Assembly (NCBI GenBank): GCA_013376985.1
Contig: JACABB010000005.1
Location: 61,717-125,716 of the forward strand
Source of the DNA: Bacteroidales bacterium
GTDB taxonomy: Bacteria > Bacteroidota > Bacteroidia > Bacteroidales > Tenuifilaceae
Direction: 5' to 3'
DNA length: 64,000 nt
Below are positions 54,733-63,391 of the stretch, piece after piece (position 1 is the stretch's first letter; every line of letters starts with the position of its first letter). A program made the translations under genes and the position numbers. The notes under the pieces are model-generated. The model did no database searches and was not told where the DNA came from. It saw only the letters and a program-made list of their open reading frames with translations.

Positions 54733-55590
54733 CTAGTCTTTAACAGGTATGGTGAATATTACAATTGTTCCTTTTTTAGATATGTTATCACTGTTCAAAT
54801 CGATAATATCTATCTTTATATCAATATTTCTAATCTGCCGAATTTTTTTAAGCCTCTGAGATGTAATTTCTGCTGCTAATGTTTGATGACTTTTACCAGA
54901 TTTTAAATGAACAAATTTCGATTCTTCAATACCAATTCCATTATCTTCTACCTCAATTATAATTGACTTTTCTCCTTTTTTAAATCTAACAGTAATTACT
55001 CCGTTCTCCGAAAGTTGAATAAACCCATGCTCTATTGAGTTTTCGATAAAAGGTTGAGCTAGCATTGGAGGTATGGAAATTTCATCAATATCTATAGTTT
55101 CATCGATTTCAATCTTGTAATCGAATTTTCCCTCAAATCTTAAGGTTTGTAAATCGAAATAAAGCTGAAGTATTTTTATTTCTCGTTCAATAGTTGTTAT
55201 CTCTAACTTTGAACTTTCTATGATAAACCGAATAAGTTTTGCAAAACTGGAAAGGTATTTCCCTGCTTGATTAGGCTCGTTACGAAATATAAAGCTTTGA
55301 ATTGCAGTTAATGAGTTGAAAATAAAGTGAGGATTTATTTGAGTTAGCAAAAGTTGCTGTTCTATTTTATTAAAACTTATTAGAAGATCTCTCTTTGATT
55401 TTAATAGATAAATGACTAATCCCAACAGGATTATAATTATCATCGATAGGAATAACGTTATTTGATTGATGTTAATATTTATGAGGAATGAGGTAAGAGG
55501 AATAGATGCAAACTCAATTTTAAAGTTAGATAATTGGGAGTGTAGACTCATCAACTTAATAATTAAATGATCAGAAAAATGATAAGCCAT
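54733..55590 (-). CDS. LytS-type histidine kinase with minimal sensor
   Basis: A 285-residue His_kinase-family (PF06580) protein. One membrane helix at about 44-63, then the phospho-acceptor His88 in NPHFIFNSLTAIQSF and an HATPase domain with DNGIGIEESK. The sensor is only about 40 residues long; relatives in this phylum usually carry long periplasmic TPR or beta-propeller regions. The N-terminus may be truncated relative to the family, or another protein supplies the signal. Confidence 0.88.
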   Translation of the reverse strand: MAYHFSDHLIIKLMSLHSQLSNFKIEFASIPLTSFLINININQITLFLSMIIIILLGLVIYLLKSKRDLLISFNKIEQQLLLTQINPHFIFNSLTAIQSFIFRNEPNQAGKYLSSFAKLIRFIIESSKLEITTIEREIKILQLYFDLQTLRFEGKFDYKIEIDETIDIDEISIPPMLAQPFIENSIEHGFIQLSENGVITVRFKKGEKSIIIEVEDNGIGIEESKFVHLKSGKSHQTLAAEITSQRLKKIRQIRNIDIKIDIIDLNSDNISKKGTIVIFTIPVKD

Positions 55591-55611
55591 TTTACCATTT
55601 ATTTAAAAATT

Positions 55612-55641
55612 AAAAACCCCTCAATAATAAGGGGTTTTTTT
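55612..55641 (-). terminator. Terminator of iorA-iorB
   Basis: AAAAACCCC-TCAATAATAA-GGGGTTTTTT, with a T-run on both strands, just after the iorB stop and before the kinase gene. Confidence 0.8.
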
Positions 55642-55657
55642 AATATATTGGAGTTTT

Positions 55658-56239
55658 CTACCTGTTTTTTTCAGTAAAATCTCTGCCAGCTTTTAACGCT
55701 TTAAGATTTGTGTTTACCAGTTCCTCTCCCTTTTTACCGAAAAGTTGACGAATACCATCCTCTAAGCGCTCAAATGGAATATCTAAAAATGGTGAAGCCG
55801 CTCCAAGCATAACAATATTTGATGATCGTGAGGATCCAGCTTGTTTTGCAATAGTATCAGCATCAATAGCTATATGATTTGGAAAAGACTTAATCTGTTT
55901 TAGAATATCCTCTAACCCAGGATAATCAGGTATATTATTAAAAGGTGTGATATTGGTAACCAACCAACCATCTTTAGAGAGAAATGGTAGATACCGTAGA
56001 GCTTCCATGGGTTCAACGGAAAGAATCAAATCTGCTTTTCCTTTAGGAATAAGGTCGGAAGCAATAGGCTTATCCGATAAACGTAAGTGCGATTGAACAT
56101 CGCCTCCACGTTGGCTCATTCCATGAACTTCGGACTGTTTAATGTGTAAGTTATTTTTAACTGCGGCTAGGCCAATGGCTGCGGCAATTGATAGAATACC
56201 TTGTCCACCAACTCCTGCAAGAATTATATCGTTTTTCAT
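55658..56239 (-). CDS. iorB: Indolepyruvate:ferredoxin oxidoreductase, beta subunit
   Basis: A 193-residue pyruvate:ferredoxin oxidoreductase gamma-like subunit. GVGGQGILSIAAAIG at the N-terminus, and HGMSQRGGDVQSHLRLS. With IorA it oxidises aryl-pyruvates from aromatic amino acids to aryl-acetyl-CoA and reduced ferredoxin. It starts 23 bases after iorA. Confidence 0.93.
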   Translation of the reverse strand: MKNDIILAGVGGQGILSIAAAIGLAAVKNNLHIKQSEVHGMSQRGGDVQSHLRLSDKPIASDLIPKGKADLILSVEPMEALRYLPFLSKDGWLVTNITPFNNIPDYPGLEDILKQIKSFPNHIAIDADTIAKQAGSSRSSNIVMLGAASPFLDIPFERLEDGIRQLFGKKGEELVNTNLKALKAGRDFTEKNR

Positions 56240-56262
56240 GTTAGTTCGATTTGGTTGATTTA

Positions 56263-57870
56263 CTAATTTGATTCATTCTTTTCAGCCTTTTTGCGGCGTG
56301 CAAATGTTTGAATACACTCCCTTTGTGGGATTATAACGGATAATCCTTTATATTCTAATTCTTCCCTAATTATCCTTACATTTTCCTCGTGATTTTTCTT
56401 TAAGGGGGTAATTATTTTTAGATGATCTGGATGCACCCCAATGCCTTGGCAAATTTCAAAAAGTCGGCCTGTAGCCGCCGAATCTTGACCACCTGTCATA
56501 CCTGTTGTTGAGTTGTCAGATATTATTACTGTTATTGGAGCATTTTTGTTAACAGCATCAAGTAGGCCTGTCATTCCGCTATGGGTAAATGTAGAATCGC
56601 CAATTACAGAAACTGCAGGGATTAAACCTGCATCAGCAGCTCCAATTGCCATTGTAATTGAAGCTCCCATATCAACACAGGAGTTAACAGAATTGAAAGG
56701 AGGAAGTGCAGCTAAAGTGTAGCAACCTATATCGGAGAATACACGGCCAGTTCCATACTCTTTAAGAACCTCATTTAGATCCTCGAATACATCGCGATGC
56801 CCGCATCCTTGGCATAATGAAGGTGGACGGTTTTTAACTACTTCAGGAACCTCTTGACCTTCTTGAATAGCCATTCCTAAAGCCTTTGCAACAATGTTTG
56901 GATTTAGTTCACCATCGCGTGGCAATGTACCATCGAGTCTTCCATGGATTGGTTTACCAAGATTTAGAAAACCTTTCATCATTTCTTCGATCATTGGTGC
57001 ACCATCCTCAAGGATAAGTAGTGAGTCGCATTGGTTGTAAAGGTCTGCTACTTGCTTGTGAGGAAGTGGATATTGACAAATCTTGAGAATTGGGTTTGGA
57101 TTTTTGCCATCTATATAGTTCTCCATTAAATAGTTATAAGCCAATCCAGCCGCAATTACGCCTAGTTTTTTGTCAGATCCATTAATAAAGGTATTGAAAG
57201 TTGATTTTTCAGATTCAATATCCATGGAGGGTTGCATACCCAATAATTTCTTGTAATTTTTTCTGGCAATTGCAGGTAATAGAACGAATTGGCGTGGATC
57301 CGATGGCAAGTGTAATTGATTTTGTTTCTTTACTTGTGAGCGTTGAACACCAGCACGAGAGTGAGCCAAGCGGGTTGTGATACGAAGCATTACAGGAACA
57401 TTTAACTTCTCGGATAGTTCGAATCCGTAGTATGCCATCTCATAAGCCTCCTGCTGATTGGATGGTTCTAGGATTGGTATTAGTGAAAACTTAGCGTAAA
57501 ATCTTGAGTCTTGCTCATTTTGCGATGAGTGCATTGATGGATCATCTGCTGAAACAACTATTAAACCGCCATTTACGCCAGTTATTGAGGCATTTACAAA
57601 GGCATCAGCAGCAACATTTAGGCCAACATGCTTAAAGCATACCATGGCACGTTTTCCGGCGTATGACATGCCGAGTGCCGCTTCCATTGCTGTTTTTTCA
57701 TTTGCCGACCATGTTCTGTGAATGCTTAGCTCTTCGGCTTGCTTTGATCCCTGTACAAACTCCATAATTTCAGTTGAGGGAGTGCCAGGATAAGCGTATA
57801 TCCCCGATAAACCACCATCAATTGCACCTTGGGCAATTGCTTCATCACCAAGTAAAAGTAATTTTTCCAT
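56263..57870 (-). CDS. iorA: Indolepyruvate:ferredoxin oxidoreductase, alpha subunit (no ferredoxin domain)
   Basis: A 535-residue thiamine-diphosphate enzyme: GIYAYPGTPSTEIMEF and GLNVAADAFVN in the pyrimidine-binding part; RPPSLCQGCGHRDVF, GDSTFTHSGMTGLLDAV and DNSTTGMTGGQDS in the TPP/Mg part. Classical IorA ends with two 4Fe-4S clusters (CxxCxxCxxxC twice); this protein stops at CIQTFARRKKAEKNESN without them. Either a separate ferredoxin serves it, or this is the short clade. Co-transcribed with iorB. Confidence 0.93.
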   Translation of the reverse strand: MEKLLLLGDEAIAQGAIDGGLSGIYAYPGTPSTEIMEFVQGSKQAEELSIHRTWSANEKTAMEAALGMSYAGKRAMVCFKHVGLNVAADAFVNASITGVNGGLIVVSADDPSMHSSQNEQDSRFYAKFSLIPILEPSNQQEAYEMAYYGFELSEKLNVPVMLRITTRLAHSRAGVQRSQVKKQNQLHLPSDPRQFVLLPAIARKNYKKLLGMQPSMDIESEKSTFNTFINGSDKKLGVIAAGLAYNYLMENYIDGKNPNPILKICQYPLPHKQVADLYNQCDSLLILEDGAPMIEEMMKGFLNLGKPIHGRLDGTLPRDGELNPNIVAKALGMAIQEGQEVPEVVKNRPPSLCQGCGHRDVFEDLNEVLKEYGTGRVFSDIGCYTLAALPPFNSVNSCVDMGASITMAIGAADAGLIPAVSVIGDSTFTHSGMTGLLDAVNKNAPITVIISDNSTTGMTGGQDSAATGRLFEICQGIGVHPDHLKIITPLKKNHEENVRIIREELEYKGLSVIIPQRECIQTFARRKKAEKNESN

Positions 57871-58155
57871 ATAATGTTATGCTTTTATTATCTGAGTTAA
57901 TAATTGAGAAAAAAATGAATGAAGGGAGGAAAGGAGATACTATAGACCACCAAAACGTTTCAGGAATCCAACGTTTAAGGCAACATTGTGAAGATAGTAA
58001 ATGAATAGTGTTCTCATTTTTTAATCACTTATAATAGGAACCTTTAAACTATCAATTTGTTACCAAAATAGAGATTATTCATTAATATTAATAGCAAAAG
58101 TATCAATATTTTTTAATCTCTAACAATTTCTAGTATACCTAAAGGCTGTTTTTTG

Positions 58156-58563
58156 CTAATTTATAATTGTTATAACAATCTTTCTTCCTCCCCCATAATT
58201 TCTGAACTCACATAAATAAATGCCCTGCCATGTTCCCAGATTTAATCTATGATTAGTTATTGGGATTGAAACGAACTGTCCAATTATTGATGTTTTAAGA
58301 TGTGCTGGCATATCATCTAAGCCTTCGAAATCATGGGCGTAATTGAAATTTTCAGGTATTAATTTTGATAAAAAACTCTCAAAATCCGTACGAACGGTAT
58401 AATCTGCATTTTCATTAATTGCAATTGCTGCCGAAGTATGTTTGATAAAAATATTTAGTATACCCTTGTCGGGTAAATTTGAAAGATTTTTAGAGATTTC
58501 TTCGGTTATCAAGTGAAACCCTCTATTGTATGGGGGCAATTGTACTTCAATTTGTTCAACCAT
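58156..58563 (-). CDS. YjbQ/UPF0047 family protein
   Basis: A 135-residue protein of the YjbQ family. IFIKHTSAAIAINENAD, HDFEGLDDMPAHLKTSIIG and LGTWQGIYLCEFRN are the family motifs. Some members have weak thiamine-phosphate synthase activity; the true role is unsettled. The 285 bases between it and iorA hold no gene. Confidence 0.92.
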   Translation of the reverse strand: MVEQIEVQLPPYNRGFHLITEEISKNLSNLPDKGILNIFIKHTSAAIAINENADYTVRTDFESFLSKLIPENFNYAHDFEGLDDMPAHLKTSIIGQFVSIPITNHRLNLGTWQGIYLCEFRNYGGGRKIVITIIN

Positions 58564-58742
58564 ATCTTAGTGTTTTTGAGTCCTACCAATTAAAACATAA
58601 TAGAAAAATTACTATAAAAACTATTTCTAAAATAAACACAATTTTTTTACCATTAATATGTTAAAATAAATTGTTTTCTTCGCTAAGAAATTATCTATTT
58701 AAAAATTTTTACAAAAACTGTAATAAATAATTAAGTAAACTA

Positions 58743-61220
58743 ATGAAACACAGCTACTACAATAAAGTTAAATTATGTCTAGTTCTTGCCCTTTCAATTA
58801 TAGGAATTTCTATATATGGACAAGGAAAAGGCTTTGTAGTAGGTGTTGTTACTGATACACTAAATAGGCCAATAGAGTTTGCAAATATTGCCATTCAAAA
58901 TACGAATATGGGTTCATCAAGCGATGAGAATGGCAGATATCGGCTTAAAGTAGTTTCAAATCAACGATTAGTTTTTCTAGTTACATGTGTTGGATACATA
59001 CCAAATAGCTTTGAACTAACAATTGAGAACGAAGAAAGAAGGGAAGTAAACATTAAGCTTATACCAATATCAAATAGAATCGAAGAGGTTTCAGTTATTA
59101 GTACAAGGCGTAAATTTGGAAATATTGAGAAGATAAATACAAAAAGCCTTGAATTTATTCCCGATGCATCGGGTAATTTCGAGTCGATCTTAAAATCGTT
59201 GCCTGGCGTTAGTTCTTCTAACGAGTTAAGTTCACAGTACTCCGTTAGGGGCGGTAATTTTGATGAAAACCTTGTATACGTAAATGGTGTAGAGATTTAT
59301 AGACCTTCCTTGGTGCGCTCGGGTCAGCAGGAGGGATTAAGCTTTGTTAATTCTGATATGGTATCGGGGGTTGAATTCTCCTCTGGTGGATTTAATGCTG
59401 AATACGGGGATAAGATGTCATCGGTGTTGAATATTAAGTACCGTAAACCCGAAAAAAATGCTGCCAATGTTAATATTAGTTTGCTTGGTGCAAATTTTAC
59501 AGTTGAGGGGTTGTCAAAAAATAAAAAAATTACCCACATCACTGGCTTTAGATACAAAACATCAAAATATCTTCTTAATACCTTGGATGCTAAAGGGGAT
59601 TATCGCCCGGTATATCTTGATCTACAGTCGTATTTGAACTACGATATTTCTCCGAAATTTAGCATGAGTTTTTTAGGAAGCTATTCCACAAATAAGTATC
59701 AATTTATACCTGGCGATAGAGAGACCCGCTTTGGCACATTCAACAATGCTTTACAATTAAAGGTATACTACGAAGGGCAGGAGATTAATACCTTTGAAAC
59801 TGCCCTTGGAGCAGTCAGTGCTGAGTTTAAGCCCAATGATAATCTTCTGTTTAAGCTTACCTCTAGCGGTTTTGTTACCTACGAGCATGAAACGTATGAT
59901 CTTCTGGGTGAGTATTTATTAAACGAACTCGATAACTCTTTAGGTTCATCAACGTATGGTGATAGTTTAATAAATGTAGGTATTGGGGGTTCTTTGAGTC
60001 ATGCACGAAATTTTTTAAATACAAGAGTGCTTTCTGTCGATAATTCAAATATTTGGGTATCGGGAGTCAATAAGCTCAAATGGGGGGTGAAATATCAGCA
60101 CGAAATGGTGGATGATCAAATAAGCGAATGGAAACTTATAGATTCATCGGGCTATTCAGTACCCATTTCGCCCGATGAACTCAAGCTATCCTATGCGCTA
60201 AAAACTTCGAATACGCTTAATTCTAATAGAATAAATGGATATGTGCAGGATGAGCTAAATATTTCGGGAGGTAAATTCAATTATATAATTACAGCAGGAG
60301 CAAGGCTATCATACTGGGACTATAACAATGAGTATATATTTAGCCCAAGGGCATCAATTACCGCTGAACCTTCGTGGCGAAAGGATATTTCGTTTCATCT
60401 ATCTGGCGGATTCTACTATCAACCTCCGTTTTATAAAGAACTCAGGTTTACCAATGGAATCCTAAACCCTAGCATTAAATCTCAAAAATCAATTCAATTC
60501 GTATTAGGTTCTGAGTATAGGTTTATGGCGTGGGATAGGCCATTTAGGTTTACATCGGAGCTATACTATAAAAATCTATCAAATTTAATTCCCTATAAGG
60601 TAGATAATGTAAGCATTCGCTATTCCGGGAAAAATATGGCGAAGGGCTATGCCTATGGGTTAGATTTAAAGATTAATGGGGAACTTGTTTCTGGTGCTGA
60701 ATCGTGGGCAAGTTTATCCGTTATGCGAACTTACGAGAGTATAGCAAACGATACCTATATAGATCCAAATATATCCATTTTACATACAGGTTATTACCCA
60801 CGACCTACAGATCAAAGGGTTAACTTTGGAGTGTTTTTTCAGGATTATCTTCCCGGAAACCCAACGTTTAGGGTACATTTAAGCGCTCACTTTAGCACAG
60901 GTTTACCCGTGAGTGCGCCCATCAATGTAACTCAATACAGTCCAATTACCCGAATGCCATCCTACAAGCGGATTGATATTGGATTCTCCAAGATTTTTAA
61001 AGATGATGTTGGAAAAGGCGGAGCTAAGCTGAATGGGGTGAAATGGTTAAAGGGATTATGGGTTAGCGCAGAGGTGTTTAATCTGCTTAATATAAACAAT
61101 ACTGTTTCGTACCTTTGGGTTCAAACCGTAAATAATCAGGAAAACGAATCGGGGACTTATGCAGTTCCTAACTACCTAACGTCACGTAGGATCAATATAA
61201 AACTTACTGCCAAGTTTTAG
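58743..61220 (+). CDS. TonB-dependent receptor
   Basis: An 825-residue outer-membrane receptor. Signal peptide about 1-27; carboxypeptidase-D-like domain about 30-115 (GVVTDTLNRPIEFANIAIQN, SSDENGRYRLKV); plug about 120-230 (YSVRGGNFDENLVYVNGVEIYRP); then a 22-strand barrel ending in INIKLTAKF with terminal Phe. No SusD-like partner follows, so it is more likely to move a metal complex, vitamin or small ligand than a glycan. Confidence 0.93.
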   Translation: MKHSYYNKVKLCLVLALSIIGISIYGQGKGFVVGVVTDTLNRPIEFANIAIQNTNMGSSSDENGRYRLKVVSNQRLVFLVTCVGYIPNSFELTIENEERREVNIKLIPISNRIEEVSVISTRRKFGNIEKINTKSLEFIPDASGNFESILKSLPGVSSSNELSSQYSVRGGNFDENLVYVNGVEIYRPSLVRSGQQEGLSFVNSDMVSGVEFSSGGFNAEYGDKMSSVLNIKYRKPEKNAANVNISLLGANFTVEGLSKNKKITHITGFRYKTSKYLLNTLDAKGDYRPVYLDLQSYLNYDISPKFSMSFLGSYSTNKYQFIPGDRETRFGTFNNALQLKVYYEGQEINTFETALGAVSAEFKPNDNLLFKLTSSGFVTYEHETYDLLGEYLLNELDNSLGSSTYGDSLINVGIGGSLSHARNFLNTRVLSVDNSNIWVSGVNKLKWGVKYQHEMVDDQISEWKLIDSSGYSVPISPDELKLSYALKTSNTLNSNRINGYVQDELNISGGKFNYIITAGARLSYWDYNNEYIFSPRASITAEPSWRKDISFHLSGGFYYQPPFYKELRFTNGILNPSIKSQKSIQFVLGSEYRFMAWDRPFRFTSELYYKNLSNLIPYKVDNVSIRYSGKNMAKGYAYGLDLKINGELVSGAESWASLSVMRTYESIANDTYIDPNISILHTGYYPRPTDQRVNFGVFFQDYLPGNPTFRVHLSAHFSTGLPVSAPINVTQYSPITRMPSYKRIDIGFSKIFKDDVGKGGAKLNGVKWLKGLWVSAEVFNLLNINNTVSYLWVQTVNNQENESGTYAVPNYLTSRRINIKLTAKF

Positions 61221-61232
61221 CTGTGAGATTAG

Positions 61233-61433
61233 CTAAAAAAGTTTAGGGTGATCGGTCTCAAAAGTATGCAGTACGCGTGAAATTATAGCCTCGCGTAAGA
61301 ATTTAGATTGATTCCGTACCTTATAACGCTTACAATAAACCTTAATAACCTCCATTTCGGAAGTATTGAATAGTAGTTCCTTACGATGAACACGTTTTAA
61401 CTTATCCGCATTGAACCCTGGTCGCTTATTCAT
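61233..61433 (-). CDS. Small ribbon-helix-helix-like protein
   Basis: A 66-residue basic protein. A short strand (RKELLFNTSEMEVIKVYC) followed by two helices (NQSKFLREAIISRVL) fits the ribbon-helix-helix DNA-binding fold. Very basic N-terminus. No toxin partner next to it. The stop is 12 bases from the end of the TonB receptor gene on the other strand. Confidence 0.7.
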   Translation of the reverse strand: MNKRPGFNADKLKRVHRKELLFNTSEMEVIKVYCKRYKVRNQSKFLREAIISRVLHTFETDHPKLF

Positions 61434-62126
61434 CTTGTATTAAATTTTGTATTTTAGACAAATAAACTAAATACAAACCTATTGCTAAAAATCTATTTAA
61501 TAAAATACTTAACAATTTCACGAAAGTTTTTAACAATTCAATAAAAAGCGCACCCCGAATGGGTATCGTAGGTGAGTTTTGTTTATTTGTTCCTATTTGA
61601 TTCAATAGTTCGGTAAATTTTTAATCGATATTTTTAAGTTATTGATTTGGTGTAACTTGGTGCTTTTGAGTTTAGGTGGCTAAAAAATATCAAAAGCCAC
61701 TAAATCACCAAGTCACAAAAATTCACCAAAAAGATTGCCGAACTATTGTGATTAATAGATGTATATAATTTCCCCCTCAATTCATGTGTATCTTATAACA
61801 AGTACAAGTCAATTTTCCCCATTTCACACTTTACCTTTTTTCCACTGCCACATGGTAGCCCTGAAAAGAGGGGTAGGGCTATTTACCAAACCGAATTGTA
61901 TGGTAAAATATTTGAACAATGGGAAAGGGTTTAGTGTTTAACAGCAGATTATTGGAAACCAAAATTTTAAAATATACAGGAAGATAATTGACCCAATATT
62001 GTTCAAACAGAATTTTAGCTGGAAGAGAATACAATACTACAAGCTGAAAATTACAGAATTCAACTTGTAAATGGTTAACAATTATGAAACTAATCATATT
62101 TCATCAACAATAAAAAAACAAAAACT
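61434..62126. other. Gene-free stretch with a long imperfect hairpin
   Basis: An imperfect inverted repeat at about 61651-61715 (GTAACTTGGTG...TTTAGGTGGCT against AGCCACTAAATCACCAAGTC). The rest is AT-rich; the 60-72-codon ORFs seen are not convincing. Confidence 0.45.
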
Positions 62127-62546
62127 ATGACATCAATCAATTTACTGGCTGTATGCGTTGCAGCAATAATTGCTTTTGTACTTGGATTTTTATTTCATGG
62201 GCCTGTGGCAGGAAAACTGTGGATGAAATTAGCAAATATTCATCCAACAGGGAACGAGAAATTTAAGGATATGATTCCGCAAATGCTCTGGAATTTACTT
62301 GCTCAATTTGTAACTGCCTTTGTACTGGCGGTTATACTTTTATTTGCCTCATCATCGCCTTATATAGGAGGAAAGGGAATTTTGGGAGGAATTATTCTAG
62401 CCATCTGGTTATGGCTTGGGTTTTTAGTTACCTCTTCCTCAATTGAGGTTATTTGGATGGGGCGAAATTATAAGCTGTGGCTATTTGAAGTAGTTAACTC
62501 GTTTATTGTAATGGTTGCAATGGGTGCAATTATCGCAGGTTGGTAA
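62127..62546 (+). CDS. DUF1761 membrane protein
   Basis: A 139-residue protein with four membrane helices. FLFHGPVAGKLWMKL near the first helix, GGIILAIWLWLGFLVTSSSIEVIWMGRNYKLWLFEVV near the third. Matches DUF1761, a family of unknown function. Monocistronic. Confidence 0.88.
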   Translation: MTSINLLAVCVAAIIAFVLGFLFHGPVAGKLWMKLANIHPTGNEKFKDMIPQMLWNLLAQFVTAFVLAVILLFASSSPYIGGKGILGGIILAIWLWLGFLVTSSSIEVIWMGRNYKLWLFEVVNSFIVMVAMGAIIAGW

Positions 62547-62653
62547 AAATATTGATTCATCTGCATAAAACACAAACGAACATTTCCATACCGCTTATTT
62601 CTTCCACCCCCTCTTTACTGGCCTAAGCCGGAATGGTGGGGTTGAGTCTATTT

Positions 62654-62921
62654 TAACGTGAACTCGATATAAGAAATGTAATAATGTGTTTATTTTTAAT
62701 GATATGTAATTGTTTAAGGTAATGATGGAAGGTTGGAATGATGGAACTGGAGCGAAGCGGAACTCGACGAAGTCAATAATGGAGAACAAGAGGTTAGATT
62801 TTTGCTTGTATCCTCCATTTTTGACTTCGTCGAACTCGTAAACTCGGTTCCATTGATTCAAATAAAATAAACCGATTGATATTTAGATTAATACATTGTT
62901 TCTTACATCGAACTGACGTTA
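62654..62921. mobile_element. MITE-like element, copy 2 (268 bp)
   Basis: Same ends and interior as the element at 52342-52652, with about 95% identity, but without the 43-bp internal duplication. Flanked by TTT on both sides. The 88-codon minus-strand ORF crossing it is a by-product of the repeat. Confidence 0.75.
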
Positions 62922-63096
62922 TTTTAATAGAGTTTCCATACCATCTATGTAAGAATTAACCCTTCCCAAACCGTTTAGAAGGGACTTCTTTTTTCACCAG
63001 TTTCTTTCCCGAAATCTTCTAAAATCTAAATTCGTTGTTCCTTATTTGATATTCAATTTTTCTCTTCAAGAGTTAGGAACTCATAACCACCCATAT

Positions 63097-63215
63097 AACG
63101 GGCTGAAAGCCCAAATTATCTTAGCCCAATGGCAAGCGAAGCATCGCCTTGGGTAATGGATTGTGAATTTTTTTTCGCTCTAAAGGGGCAGGTTAAATTG
63201 GGCTTTCAGCCCGTT
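63097..63215. repeat. Palindromic intergenic element
   Basis: Arms AACGGGCTGAAAGCCCAAAT (63097-63116) and the complementary AATTGGGCTTTCAGCCCGTT (63196-63215), enclosing AAGCGAAGCATCGCCTT-type secondary stems. Typical of the palindromic elements between Bacteroidota genes. Confidence 0.65.
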
Positions 63216-63391
63216 AAAAACAATATTGAAACCTTACCCCAAGGCATTGCCATAGGCTATAATAGTTTTCCCTTGCAGGGCGCATTCAATAAAACAGGTA
63301 ATCATATAATACAGTATAGAGTGAAGGTTATGGGATGAATCTTTTCCCAAAAAATTCCTACATTTGTTTCCATCGAACAGAAAATGCACCC

